DNA of 64,000 bases, from contig JAZBRI010000011.1 of the NCBI GenBank assembly GCA_036874045.1, positions 15,828,001-15,892,000 of the forward strand. The letters run 5' to 3'. A model generated the notes under the pieces. It made no database searches. It saw only the letters and a list, made by a program, of their open reading frames with translations, and had not been told where the DNA came from. Origin of the DNA: Cymodocea nodosa. Lineage: Eukaryota; Streptophyta; Magnoliopsida; Alismatales; Cymodoceaceae. Position 1 is the stretch's first letter, and the number at the start of each line of letters is the position of its first letter. Shown here in pieces: positions 23,601-40,887 of this stretch. Both the position numbers and the translations under genes were made by a program.

Positions 23601-26600
23601 TACAAGTCATAATTCTACTACGTGAGGTTAACCACATGAATCCCTTTCTTTATTAATAATTCTACCTGTGGAAGTTTTACCCCTTTATGGCTGGTCCCAA
23701 ATTCAAATAAAGGAGGGTTAGCATTAGGTACACAACTAGTCATATAAACTTGTCAACTCTTCATGAACATATTATTTTAGTAACATGCCAGTAAAAAATC
23801 CAATTAAATCCATGTTATGTTTTGAAAGTAAATGTTGTATCAAAAGAGAATGTGATTTTTTGTAAATAGAAATAATGCAAGCATGCCACATGACGTGCCT
23901 AGAAAAAATATTAAAGAGTCCTAGTCATGTCAAATGCAACATGTCAGACGCAAGTGCAACGTATGTTTAGAAGAATCTATGCTATGAGAATAAATTTCCT
24001 CTGGTAAGTTGGCAAACTAGATCAAGTTTTTCAGAGGACATCAATTTGAACATCGACTTTTGGGATAATATGAGAATAAATTGATTCATATGGTTGAGGA
24101 ATTAAGAAGAGTTACATTATATACAATAAAAAAAAAAGAACAGGGTAAAGGGAGGAGATATACTAACAAGAATATGGAAGATGTTACAAATGTTCTCAAG
24201 TTTCAATGTAAATGAATAAATGACAAGATATATATTCAAGAAGACTCCTTCTGTGTAGAGGGAAAACTTGCCTAATTTACGCCAGCCTCTATTAAGGATA
24301 GGAAATCAAGTTTCTTTTAGCAAGCAAATTATGGTTGCAATGGTAATAATAGGGAGAGAAACTACCTCTATAATGATTGTGATTATTGACATGATTATTG
24401 GGGAAAAGGTAGAGTGATAAGAAAATAAATTTCTAAAATGTACAATCCTTTCAAAATTCACTAACTTCCTTTGCTCTCCTCTCTCTATTTGAAAAATGTA
24501 CACATAAAGAGAAAAACTTGTATAAACCTTTCCATATTCCAGCATCTTCTGAATTTTTCCGATAAACTGGAGTAGCAGACCACACAAAATAACCACCAGG
24601 ACGCAACAAACGATTCAGCTCCAAAAGAAGCATTCCTCCTGCAAAGTATTCAGTTTCATTTATTAGAATTTCAGGAATAATAGAAGCATGGGACAAAGAG
24701 CATTATGTCCATTGGATGAGCATTACCTTCAATGTGCCAAGGAACTCGACATCGTGCACAATGAACAACATCAAAGACCCCAGAAGGAAAGGGGAGTCTC
24801 TTGGTGCCCATGACAGCAGTAAAGGCGGGAATTCCCCTCTCAAGGGCAAATTGTACTTGAGATTCATGTTCATCTTTTGGAGCAAACGACATTGTAAGTA
24901 CATCTCGCTCAAAGAGGAAACCACCAAAACTAGCTACTCCACAACCAACATCTAAAACAACACGACTTTTTTTACTCCATGCAATGTCAGGTACAGACTG
25001 TAAAATCAAGACAGCCCTATCAGCTGGTGCATCTAATTTAAAAAATATTACTATGCATAAACAAAATTCACTAATACATATGAAAGTACAACAATATGAT
25101 TAGAGTAACAAAAGCATGAATTATCATGTTTAAAATGAGATAGAAACAAAGTGCACAAACTCTATGTTTCTAGGGAGTATTAAATATTCTACATCAACAA
25201 GCACAGAAAATGTATATTATCAAACTTTGAGAACAAAGGTAGTTTCATGGTTGAAGAATTAGAAATAAAAATGCAATATTGTCAGACTTTGGTGAAACAG
25301 AAACCAGGAACAACCTTTTTATAGGCAAGAGTGTATACTGGCAAGCATCACGAAAAATCCCAGAGATAAGAGTGGGCAGCACTAAGATGGTTAAAGAGTT
25401 ACCTCCTGAATAAAATCAATGTAGTGCAGTGCTCCATGAGTGAATTGTGTACCACCCCCAGGAAAAGTAAGATACTCGCCACTTACTTTTACCCAATTTT
25501 GGTGACCCTTCACAACTGCAAGCTTTGTATGAGGAACATTAGCATACCATATCTGCAGAATCAAATTTTTAATGATGAGAAATTTCTGTCAGTAAAATAT
25601 TAGAATCAATATGATCATATAAATTTTTGATGCACATAAGGGTAGTTATGTCAAGCTTTTATAGGTACCTTTTTCCTGCTGGCAGGCCATTTAACTGGCT
25701 GCTTATAGCCATCTGGAAGGGGAACGAGGCAGGTTGGACCTTCTTCAGGACAGTGCCTTTCCCGATGCTCATAATGCTTTGTGGTATGTAACTTCTTAAT
25801 TGCCTTGGTGTTATCAAGGCATGGAATATAATCTGGCCCAGCACTGACACTACAAAGTCTCCAGTTGTACTCTGCAATTTGGCCATCAGATGGTCTTTGG
25901 GATTCCTTCTCCTTCTTTGACTCCACAGCCTGTGTCGACCATGACCCAGTTTGGGTACGAGTCTCGTTCAAAAGCTCTGACTGAGCTGGATCGGGAAGCA
26001 ACTCACTTGGGCTTTGACCTTCAGGTTTCTTCTCAGCAGGATTTTGTTCTGTCTCTTTTGATTGAGTTTCCTTGATCTTCTGATCCATCCGATCTTGATC
26101 TATTTCCTCTTGCCTAGGTTCACCACTGGAGTTATATTTGTCTTCTTTTTGTACTTTCTCAATATTTACACCATCCTTCTGCTCAACGGTTACAACAGGA
26201 TTCTGATCCTTGTTCTTTTCTTGGATAACTCCATCACTTTCATATGTACTTGCATCTCTAACATCCTTGTTTCCTTCACCATCTTTAGTTTCCCCATTTT
26301 CATCATTGTATGACTTACCCTTCAAGGCAACTTTGGAGTCATCATTTTTATCTTCAGTTTGCTTAATAGGGTTCTCTTCTGGTGCTTCCAGCCCGTTGCT
26401 TTCCTCAAACTTCTCGTCCAAGCTCTGGCTTTGAGAATCTGATGAGCTGCTCTCTTCTGGAGCCTTGTCTGAAGTGGTGTAAGTTTCTCCTTTTTCTTTC
26501 AAATCAGCAGAACCATTTTCGATAGGCCTTTCATTATGGATAACTTCTTTTTGCACTTCAGAATTGGTTTCTGAAGCCGCCAGATCAGTTGGAACAATTG

Positions 26601-26724
26601 TAGATGATGTCATCATCCAAACACCAACCAGGCAAAGGGCAACAAATGTCACAAGTGTTACTGTCGAACAGTGTGAAGATGCTGAACGCCTATTATCCAT
26701 CCTTTGGCTTTTCCCAAGCGCCAT
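20633..26724 (-). CDS. PMT26: Putative methyltransferase, PMT24/25/26 type
   Basis: Eight coding exons: 26724-25669, 25552-25403, 24997-24727, 24638-24528, 22995-22821, 22690-22418, 21746-21552 and 20849-20633. They sum to 2448 nt, or 815 residues, the usual size for this long-stem subgroup. The N terminus [20 protein letters not shown] and a single membrane anchor (about residues 21-42) define a type II Golgi protein. A long acidic, low-complexity stem follows to about residue 265. The catalytic DUF248 domain holds the SAM-binding motif [13 protein letters not shown] (about residues 416-428), [23 protein letters not shown], and the second half with [15 protein letters not shown] and [16 protein letters not shown]. 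Homologues such as QUA2/TSD2 affect pectin methyl-esterification. The symbol reflects closest resemblance to the N terminus of Arabidopsis PMT26; PMT24 or PMT25 orthology is not excluded. Confidence 0.93.
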
Positions 26725-29600
26725 ATTAATTTACATAAAAGGTAGATCTGGAAATAGTGCAGTAAAGCATTTGCAGAATATCAGGCTCTATATATCATAA
26801 CCACCACAGCATAAGTATAAGTTCAATGCGATGACATTGGATGGTGAGATCTGATTTATCTTTTCTGTCAGGCCCATGGAGAACTCATAAAAGTACAAAA
26901 TTCAATAACCACAAGGATAATGCATGTTTAATTTGTCCAAAAATATCACACTGGAAACAACAAATTCATGAGGATTTAAAGCGAAAAAAGACAAAATTAG
27001 TAGATCAGTGCCATTAACGAGCATTAACTGCCGGAACTTTGAGAATAAACAAATTTTGAAGTGAACATACAGATCTAAGAGACGTATCAGATATTCGTAT
27101 CGGCAATCGGGATATCAAAATATTATGCTTAGGCAACTTTATCCATACTCCACCTACGCTTCCGACAACTCCCATTCCACAAATAAGTAGATACCTAGCA
27201 AGGCATCATCCCTGTAACTACAAACTAGCATGGGATTTGGACAATCGCGTAAGCATCACAAGCAAAAACAACACTGCACATATCACTATCCCTCTGCATG
27301 GAAAACCAGATCTGAGATCACACGCAGTTAGTCTTGCATCGCAGAAGCGAAGACCATTTTGATAAATCACAAAACTCGCACAAACACGACGGAGAAATGT
27401 GCATACCGAAACGCAGCAGAACAAACGATTCACGAGCAAACAGCAACGTACCCTACCAAATGCTTTCCCGCGCCGATTCAAAAGAACATCAGGCCAACGC
27501 CAAGCGTTGGTTTCAGAACCCTGACGGATCTGGCGAAGAAGGAGAAGAGGAAACCTTGCGGCACCACCAAAAACCGCGGGGAGTGTGAAGGGAGGAGGAG
27601 CTCAAAGTCGATGCTTCGGGCGAGAGGTCGAGATCCGTCCTTTTCAATATAATATAAATACATACAAATATATATATATTTATAGATGTAGAGGCATGAC
27701 AGCCCTGACGTCTATTTTGGAATTTTGGGGTTAGCAATGCCCACACGAATCGACCTTTTTGGAGTTAAACGTGGTCCGATGGATCGAGGGGAGGAAATCA
27801 GAAATCCGGGGGAAGCCTTTCCCAGGTACCCCTTGAAATATGATACGTCCACGTGTTACGAATAAAAGAGAAACTATATTTTCCTATACAAAGGACGTCA
27901 TTTCCTTTATCATGCAAGCCTGTACTTCTACTTACCTGAAAAAGATCATAGGTATTGATAATTAATATATTAATTTAAAATTTATCATTTGAAAAAAATA
28001 AATAAATTTTATTTATAAATATTTATTTTTAAGTGTAATCTTTACTATTGATAAATTTTATATTTGATATAAATGAACACTTGTAATTTCCTTTTTTTCA
28101 GGTATATCAAGACAAGAGTCTTGTTACTTAAAATCCATTTAATCAAAAAATATTTAAAAATGATTCGCTTTCGGAGAAAACCAAAAGTAATTTTTTAAAA
28201 ATTTTTGGCGGTATTTTTTTCGAAGAAACTAAAATTAATAAACCAAACCGAAACAAAATGTTCGCTTGGATCAATAAAGGAGTCCGGCGGAACACCCGAA
28301 ACGGTGCCAGCACACTGGTGGTGGGCCAGACTATGACGGTATCTTTACCGAACACAATTTAAGGCAGAGTACACGTGATTGGGCCAGGGGCTCACGTTTC
28401 TTTTCCCGGGAAACAGTAGGCGGTGCCTTTTTTTTAAAAAAAAAAAGAAAAGGTAAATTGATAAAAGTGACATTATTTGATTTTTTTTAGGTTGAAAGTT
28501 TTTTTTTTTAATTCGATCTTAAGTTAATAATAAGGTTATTTTATCACTTAAGTATCTGATAATAAGTATTTTAAAGTGAAAAAAGCTATCTTAATATTTT
28601 AATATAGGATGATGCATAAAAGATAAAATACAATTATAAAATCAAAACTATGAAAAATGTCTAAAAAAGTTAAGATAATTGACAATAAAAGTCAATTATT
28701 TGCAGAAGGATCGTAAAAAATAAGTTGAAAAAGGAAAACTAGAAGGAGTTAATTATTACTCTCTCTAAATTTCATCTCTCCGTTTTCTAAGCACACAAAC
28801 ATTTAACTTAAATCTTAGTATATTGGCTCCATCAACATTTTCAGCAAAAAAGAAAATTAGTGATTTCAATTTAAATAAACTTCTTTCGCAATACCCACGT
28901 CACAAAGTAGTTAGTCAAAAAGAAATAAGATTAACAATATTAATGAATATCGAGAATTTATTAGAGTTTAGGGTTTTCATTTCTGTCAGCAAAGAAATTT
29001 GCAACGTTGTGACTAAAAATGTCATTATTTCTGTTAATCTAAAAAAATTCAAAGTACAACAAGAAGGGAGAATTAATAGAAGTAAAACTAAGTTTAAGGA
29101 GTAAACCGTAGTTTGTGGTAATATGATAGACCTTAAACCTAAAGTCTTTCGTAAGTTTCCAATTTACGATCTTCACCATCCCGATACATCATTTGGTAAA
29201 CTGAAAAAAAATAACAGTTAAAATATCATCGCTGAATTTTTCCGAAGAAACAATAGATCCGGCCGTTTTTTTAATGGGTAAAAATAAGATTTTCTTGAGG
29301 ATTAAATATTGATAAACTCAGCCATTGATCCACTCCGCTATACCCGTTGGTGGTATTTTCATTTTTCTGAAATTGGTAGATTGATATGATAAACCCTGGA
29401 AGTTCATTCATTTGCAGCCAATCTCAAACATTGGCAAAGGAAAAATATCAAATGTAAATGGTGAAAAATATTTTTTCCCTTAACATATTTAATTCAAAGT
29501 AAATTTTTTATTAGCTGATGTATGAAAATAAATAAATTAGCATGAAAAATAAGATCGGTTTGAATGGAAAATATTACATAATAACTCAAATGGATAACAG
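26725..29600. other. PMT 5' region and ALDH3 3' flank
   Basis: The sequence from 26725 to about 27.66 kb is probably PMT 5' UTR, possibly with a leader intron, and ends in a GC-rich promoter block at 27.42-27.65 kb. CACGTG boxes occur at 27850-27855 and 28372-28377. The remainder is very AT-rich. A 93-codon plus-strand frame at 28823-29104 has no recognisable domain and is probably chance. Confidence 0.45.
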
Positions 29601-34137
<4,537 letters not shown>

Positions 34138-37100
34138 TCCTTCAGCCACCGATCAAAGGGAAGAAAATCGACGTAGGTCTGGGTGAATTCGTGCGGAGAT
34201 TTAGAACGACCAGGGAGAAGAGAAACAGCACAACCCTGCTCTACACGCATATATGTATGCGGAGGAAAAAAAAAATTGCCTCCTCCCGAATTCGAAAAGC
34301 ATTAAATTCTCCGCACGAAACTGGAATAAAGCCGTGGACAACAAACAAAATGCGATTTTTTTTTGCAAGATGAACTAAATATTAAAATATAAAAAATATG
34401 TACCTTATGATGTAATGACCCACATTTTCACTTTAAACTTTAAAATGATAACACACGATGATCTTTTAATTTTGTAAAAAATTTAAACATTAAAATTTTC
34501 AACCATAAAGTGAAAAAAACAACCATAATGGCATAATCCTGATACATGTTTTTTAATTGATAATAAAATATTAACAGGATTTAAATTTCAATATAAAATA
34601 TGAAATTTAATTTGACCCAAATTGACCAGAGATATATGCATAATTGACGTAATTGGCCTGCGGAGGATGGATGTCCATAAGTTCACATGTGCCGTACAAG
34701 TCATCAATCACGTTGACGCAAACGCGTCACCTGGAAATTTGATTTGTTTTGTCTTGAATTTGATTTAAATTTAAGGTATTGTTTTAATAGTAAAAATTTT
34801 TGTAAAATTATAATTTTACGTTAAATTCAAAGGTATTACTTCGAATATCATCTTCACATTTTACTATATTTTTATGCTATTTTTTTATGGAAACATCCAT
34901 CTACGTGTGCGAAAGTAGTAAAAGAAATCCATTTTAACTTAGAACCATCAATCAAGCAACTCCATTAATATAGTTGATATTAGAACTAGCCTTACTCTTA
35001 AAAGCTGAGTGAAAACGATGAAGACTATAATTGAAATCTAGCATTTACTTTGTTGTTGTTTACATTCGTTCTCTTGTTTTGTTGTTTTTCTTTTACCTGT
35101 ATTCTTAATTTTATTTATTTTATTCATTCGCTCTTTGATTGTGATTTTATAACTGTAATTTTTAAATTTTTTATTTTTATTTTATATTGCAAAAAAAAAA
35201 TGTTAATTTCAATAAGAAGAAAATTCGTTAAATATCTTATTTAGAACAAAGAATATAGGAGAAATTTTATGAAAGGATGCCCAATCACATGTCCCATTTA
35301 TCCTAGAATCTCAGAAATCGATAAAAATCTACAAAATGGCCGATTATTCTGGTACTTTGAATTTAAGAGCATAATCAAAAGTAAATTTGTCCAAAATCTT
35401 TAAATCAAAGAACATTTGAACACGATTTTCTTCCAAATCATGAAATCCTAAAATCAACGCATTGATAAAGATTGTTTTAAGTCACTGGCAATATCAAATT
35501 CAAGTTCCACTAGAGTCTAATTTCAGAAATCTTGATTTTCACGTAATCACAGATTTGATGAAGTCGTTGACAAATATCGTTAATGTTACAGATATTGTTA
35601 AGAATCGAAAAATTTTGAATAGTGTTTTATAGTTCATTTTTTGGAACCGTAAAATTTTAAAAAAAAAGTTTTAATTCTAGTTGATTTTGTTGATTGTATA
35701 CGATTTTTACTTTTAACATGATATAAGATTTCAGAATTGATACGTGATTGATAAAGATTACAGACAACTTTAAATTCTTGCAATTTTTATTACTTTAACA
35801 TAGAATCAATATTTTCATTCTAAGAGGATTTTACAGAGGAAGAGCCGAACTAAGATTGTAGTATATTGTATTCATATTGTAGCAATATTTTATTGTTTTT
35901 TTCAGAAAAATCCATTTGTTGTATTTTTTTTGGCAAATTCACATCTGTTGTATTAAGAAGATAGAAAATTGGAATTTTAAAAGTTACAAAAATAGATATC
36001 AATTACTCTGGACACAATTAAAATAACGGCAATTTCTAACAGAAGAGAATCATAAACGAAAGAAAAAAATAAAACGTAGATGGTGTGAAATATTCTATCT
36101 AAAATCAATTGATGACGAATAAAAAAGTTTATCATATATTAGTTTAATTTTCGTCCCGACATTGATTGTATATTAACTTTATTCTCATCTTTACGTTTAT
36201 CAGTACAAGATTTTTTAGATTTTACATTCTTCTTTACAAATATCTTATGATTAAATATACGTAAAATTACTTTGACAATGTGTAAAATATTTTATCTTAA
36301 AATTAATTGATAATAAATAAAAAATCATGGTATAATAACTCAAAGCCCCGTTGACGAGAATTTCGGAACGCTGGTGGTTGGTGATGGAGAAGGTAGACAT
36401 CGTAAGCAATAAAATAATTCATCTATTATTTAATTATAAAAAAATGTTTTTTAAATTCGATTATTAACAAAAAATTTCATTACACATGTTTTAAATATAA
36501 GTTATAATTCGAATACGATTTAAGGAGAAAAAAAATTTACGTAATTGTGATTCTACGTTAATTTCAAAATAACGAAAATTGTAAAAAAATTTACCACCGT
36601 ACAAAAGTTATTTAAAATCTTTTTAGATTTTACAAACAAATCTCCATGTACATTCGACAAAATTAAGTTTTTTTTTTTTTTAATTCCAAAATTAAGCGTG
36701 ACCGTCGATCGAACAACACCCGTGATCCGCCCGAATCACGACAACAATTAATAAGAAATTCTAAATTTAAAATTTATATTAATAATACAAAAGGAAATCG
36801 TTCACCACCGCATCACGGCATTCATTATTATTTTTAATGCGATACTTAGATTAAAGAAAAATTTTAAAAAAAAGATAAAATTTAGAACTTTACCGAATAT
36901 ACAATCACAAACAGCGTGAAGAGAAAATTTAAATCAAAACAGAAGTTTCAACAACAAAAAAGTCAAAATAGAGAATCTAATTAATGTATTCTCCTTTGAG
37001 TTCATCCCCTAATAATAAAACATCGAACCTTCAACAACAGTATTGTCAGTTTCTTTGACATTTATTAAGACGGTGTTACGAACAACTAAGACATTTCAAT

Positions 37101-37661
37101 TAGATTACACAGTTAACTAAATCACCGCTTCCATTATTAGAGTTGAGGATTTTATAAACTTTCACAAAGGGAGAGCAGAAGCCACTGGTGTTTGAGATGG
37201 TCCTAGCACATCCTTTGGCCACGTATCTATGCGGAAGAAGTGGAACTCAAGGTGATTTATCATGCAAGGTAAATAAACTTCTAAAATAATTAGCATGCAC
37301 TTTATCGCCAAGTTGAAGTTCCCAGTGTTGACGATACCTAATCATCTTTGCTCTGCAAACCACTCTCCAGTTGGCAAGATGGTAGGAAGGTTTCCCACAG
37401 CTGGATTGCCAAAGGAAGCATCTTCTGATTTTATGTGATGTTCTTTCTCTCTGATTTGGAGAGGTGCAGGGTTGATAGGAAGTATGTTGTGGGCTGGATC
37501 ATAAGCAGATCGTGCTTGACGGAGGCTCTTAACAGACGTTTGACGATAATTTTAAAATATCTATTTCAACCATAAGTAAGTAAAATCATTGCGAATGTAT
37601 GCATATAACATATGCATCAACCACAGCACAAGAGAGAAATGAAATGGAATGGGCTTACGGG
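34138..37661. other. Long AT-rich intergenic region
   Basis: About 3.5 kb between the ALDH3 promoter (34.14-34.4 kb, moderately GC-rich) and the 3' end of the aspartic protease gene. It is low-complexity AT-rich sequence with homopolymer runs. No gene, RNA or clear transposon ends were seen. Short open frames near 35.05 kb are Phe/Leu/Ile-rich and reflect T-richness. Confidence 0.5.
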
Positions 37662-39867
37662 CTACGACTTGAGATTCCTGTCGCAGTTGGTAGGAGACCA
37701 TCCAATCTGCTCCCTCTCGTTGTCGTATACAAACAAGAGATCTTGCAAGGATATATCTGCAGGTATCCGACATAGAGCAATCATGTTTGAAAGTGCTACT
37801 AAACAGCATAAAACTCTACTGATAAGCTCATAAGCTTCTCCTTACCTCCAATCACATTATAATCCCTCAAGCCGGCTTGGGTTCCATTGAGGACGCCTAA
37901 ACAAGCATTGCCATGTTTCTGCAGAGAAAATTATATCGTTAGAATTATCTATCTTGGCTAATTACAATCTTTCCGGGGATTGAACAAGCACTAGATGTGG
38001 CGCTTACTGTTGTAATGAGGTAGTTCTCCGGAGGTATTTCGAACAGGGTTTTCTTCCCAAAGTTAAGCACCAGCGGGCTGAAATATCTTTTATAGTCGTC
38101 GACAGATCTGAATGGTTTGTTGCCTTTCCAACAGTGAGGGAGGGTCCTGTCCTCTGGTGCTCCTTTCAATGGCTTCCCTTTCAAGTCCTTGTCCAGCTAA
38201 TAAAAGGTAGGAAAGTGATAAATGCGACTGACTTTTGGATTTTATATGTAAAATACTTTATTGTTGGAATAAATATAATATATATATATATATATATATA
38301 TTTATAATTAAACCAATGTTACCAACAGCAACCGTAAGCTTTTTTCACCAAGGAAGCTTGGATTTCAACCAAATAAAAACATTATCATTATAAAGGAATG
38401 AATCGAATATTAGCTTCGAAGATGAAATTTCATCGGAGACAGCATCAGAAATATAGTAAATGAAGTTGATATTGGCTTTTACCGAACTGAGAAAGGCTTT
38501 GTAGTATTGGCTAGAAAAGTAGGTGTAAGAACTTCCACTGTCGAACACCACCTGGAAGTTTCTCTGTACCAAGCTCTGCTTGCCGAGGAATAGACTTGCC
38601 GGTCCCGGCGAATAATACTTCCTGTAACTACGTCATCAGTGTGCACCAAGAAAGAGTTAGTCATCAATCCCAACGAAGAAGAAGAGAAGAGAAGAACAGA
38701 AAAGAAAATCCAAGTTGTTCTACTGATTTCTCTCACCTCACCCCAGTGCTCGACATGGGCGTCCATGTGATGACAGAACGTCGAACGAGCGTATCCCCGA
38801 GGAAGAGGAACCCTCCGTTCCTCCTGCCCAAGCAATGACCGATCACACTCGTGACAAGCCCTTTATCTCGCAACTGAGACAAAACGCTGGACCGTCCGAG
38901 CCCAAGACCCAGCACTCCATCGGTAGGCGATACCGGTGTATTGCTCGCACTCTGCTGGTCGTATCCACACCTGTTCCAAACACCACCATCAATACTAATC
39001 CAAATTTCAAATACCCAAAAAGATGCAAACAAGGAAGCGACCGTAATAATAATGCTAGTGGTGGTACTGTCGGCTTACCCAAAGACGAGGTTGGGGCGGA
39101 GGAGGGAGCCATTGGTGAATTTGATGGATAAATGATCGGCGATGAGCACGCCAAGGGAAGATTCACCGCCCGCGTACTCGATCTCGTAGTGGCATTGGTC
39201 CGGCGACGCGTCGCAGCCGTGCTTAGAGACGGCTCCAGTTTTCTGGAGGTAAGTGCAGATGGGTTGCTTGCAGGGCACGAGCCGGTTCTTGCTGGGCTTG
39301 TACAGTGGATGAGGACCCTAAAAGGAGAAGAAAAAGTAGCGCTAGTAACAGTAGTAGAAGAAGAAAGCAGAGGAATTCCACAAATAGAAAAAGGCTTCGA
39401 CTTTTGGAATCTCAACAATAAAGGAAAGAAACAAAAAGGGTGAGAGGAGATGACTATTAGATTGTAGGACCTTGGAGCACTGGGCGCAGGGGGCGTCGCA
39501 CTGGATCCAGGTAAGGTCGCTTCCGGTGTCGACATCAAGGAAGTAGGGCCTCGGCGGATTCCCAATTTTCACTTCCACGTAGTAGATTCTGCATGGGAAC
39601 CCACGAATTAAAACACCACCCACCAAATCCCAGAGAAAAACCTCTACGAAGGCGTTACCCGTCAGGATAGACGTTTCCAGCGAGGGGGAAGACGGCGGAG
39701 GAGGCGTCGCGAAGGTCAACGGCCGGAGGAGATGGTCTTCTCCGCCCTAGTAGCTGCTGCTGCTGCTGCTGTGGATGGAGCGGATTGACAGCAGCAGAGC
39801 AGGAGGGGAGAGAGATCGACAGGAAGAGGAGAGGAAGCAACAAAGCCGTCGACACCAAATAGGCCAT
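37662..39867 (-). CDS. Secreted A1 aspartic protease (Asp1/nucellin-like)
   Basis: Eight coding exons: 39867-39659, 39588-39471, 39317-39079, 38970-38737, 38621-38483, 38196-38008, 37918-37846 and 37756-37662. They sum to 1296 nt, or 431 residues. The N terminus MAYLVSTALLLPLLFLSISL is a signal peptide ending near CSA. A short poly-Gln run (CAG repeat) follows at residues 33-38. Catalytic aspartates are D90 in DVDTGSD and D294 in FDSGSS. Cysteine-rich segments (IQCDAPCAQCS, VPCKQPIC, CGYDQQ) match the plant atypical nucellin/Asp1/APF group, which lacks the plant-specific insert. The C terminus QIGWSPTNCDR is typical. An in-frame ATG at 40002 would add 45 residues ahead of the signal peptide, so 39867 is preferred. 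Substrate and tissue are unknown. Confidence 0.92.
38278..38302. repeat. (TA)n microsatellite in a protease intron
   Basis: About 12 TA units lie in the intron between the fifth and sixth coding exons of the aspartic protease gene. It is likely to be length-polymorphic. Confidence 0.85.
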
Positions 39868-40887
39868 GGCTTGATTTGTCCTCCGTCGAAGGAAGTGATC
39901 AGAACGGGTGGGATGACGGGTGGAAGTGACCAAGTCTCTGTTTTGCTCCGACGGACGGAGACGAGACGTATGTGGAACGTTCTCAGTTGTTTCCCACTGC
40001 ATTGTGTGTTAAATAATATATATATATTATTGTTTTTCGATAATGTTAATATAAGTTCAGAATTAGAAACTTATAGTATTTTTTTTTCTGGTATAAAAAT
40101 TATTTTTATAATTATATATCATTTAAAATAATGTTAATTAATTATTTTAATAAATAGCCTGTAAACGTAATTTCGGTGATATATTCTATTTCATTCTAAT
40201 TCTATGACCAGCATGTACCATCATGTAATATAAGCTTGGTTTAATTTTTGATATTAAGGTTAAAAAGTTAATTGTAAGTACAAATCTGAAGGCTTAAATT
40301 TATGTCAATAATATGGTAAAAGTTCTTTACTATACATTTAAGTGTAACTTCATTTAATTATTGTTAATGTAAAATATCAATAGGTTTTGTTAACACGATA
40401 TGGTCTCTTTGACTTTAAGTTTGAATATTATTTGTGTTGAACAATATAGTGATAAAGGTGGAACAAGGTAATTCAAACGTGATCTATTTGTACCATATCA
40501 GTTAACAGTATAATTTAACCGTATTAGATTATTATTTTTGACATATCAAATTATAAGTTTTATATATCAAATCTAGAAAATAGTGTGCTGAAAATCACAT
40601 AAAATTTGATCGTGATATTTGAATATACTTGTTTGTAAAATAATATATCAAATTTATAAAAAATCAATTATCATATCTTATACTGATTATGTTAACATAC
40701 GATAATTAGATCTGATGTAATTTACATCTATAAACAGAATGAAAAAAATATTCAATTTTAAGATAAAATTTTACCAGAACCAATCACCACCGTGAACTGA
40801 GACCTCCCATTGTCCCAACATATCGGCAAAAGCCACAACTTTTCCATAACGACAAACAAGTACCTCCGTCACCGGAGATCTGCGAAT
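39868..40887. other. Divergent intergenic region, protease and OGG1
   Basis: About 1.0 kb separates the start codons of two divergent genes, so it must contain both promoters. It is very AT-rich apart from the flanks. No conserved element was recognised. Confidence 0.5.

Noticed and set aside
28823-29104. 93-codon plus-strand frame MAPSTFSAKKKISDFNLNKL...
   Set aside because: Lys/Ile/Asn-rich composition expected of AT-rich DNA; no domain recognised.
38843-39565. 240-codon minus-strand frame across the aspartic protease exons
   Set aside because: It crosses a real intron in a frame shifted from the DTGS and Cys-rich protease sequence, and has no family signature.
39868-40002. Upstream ATG of the aspartic protease at 40002
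   Set aside because: It would put 45 polar residues ahead of a clear signal peptide.
40810-40887. Upstream extension of OGG1
   Set aside because: It would start from TTG, not ATG; the first ATG is 40888.
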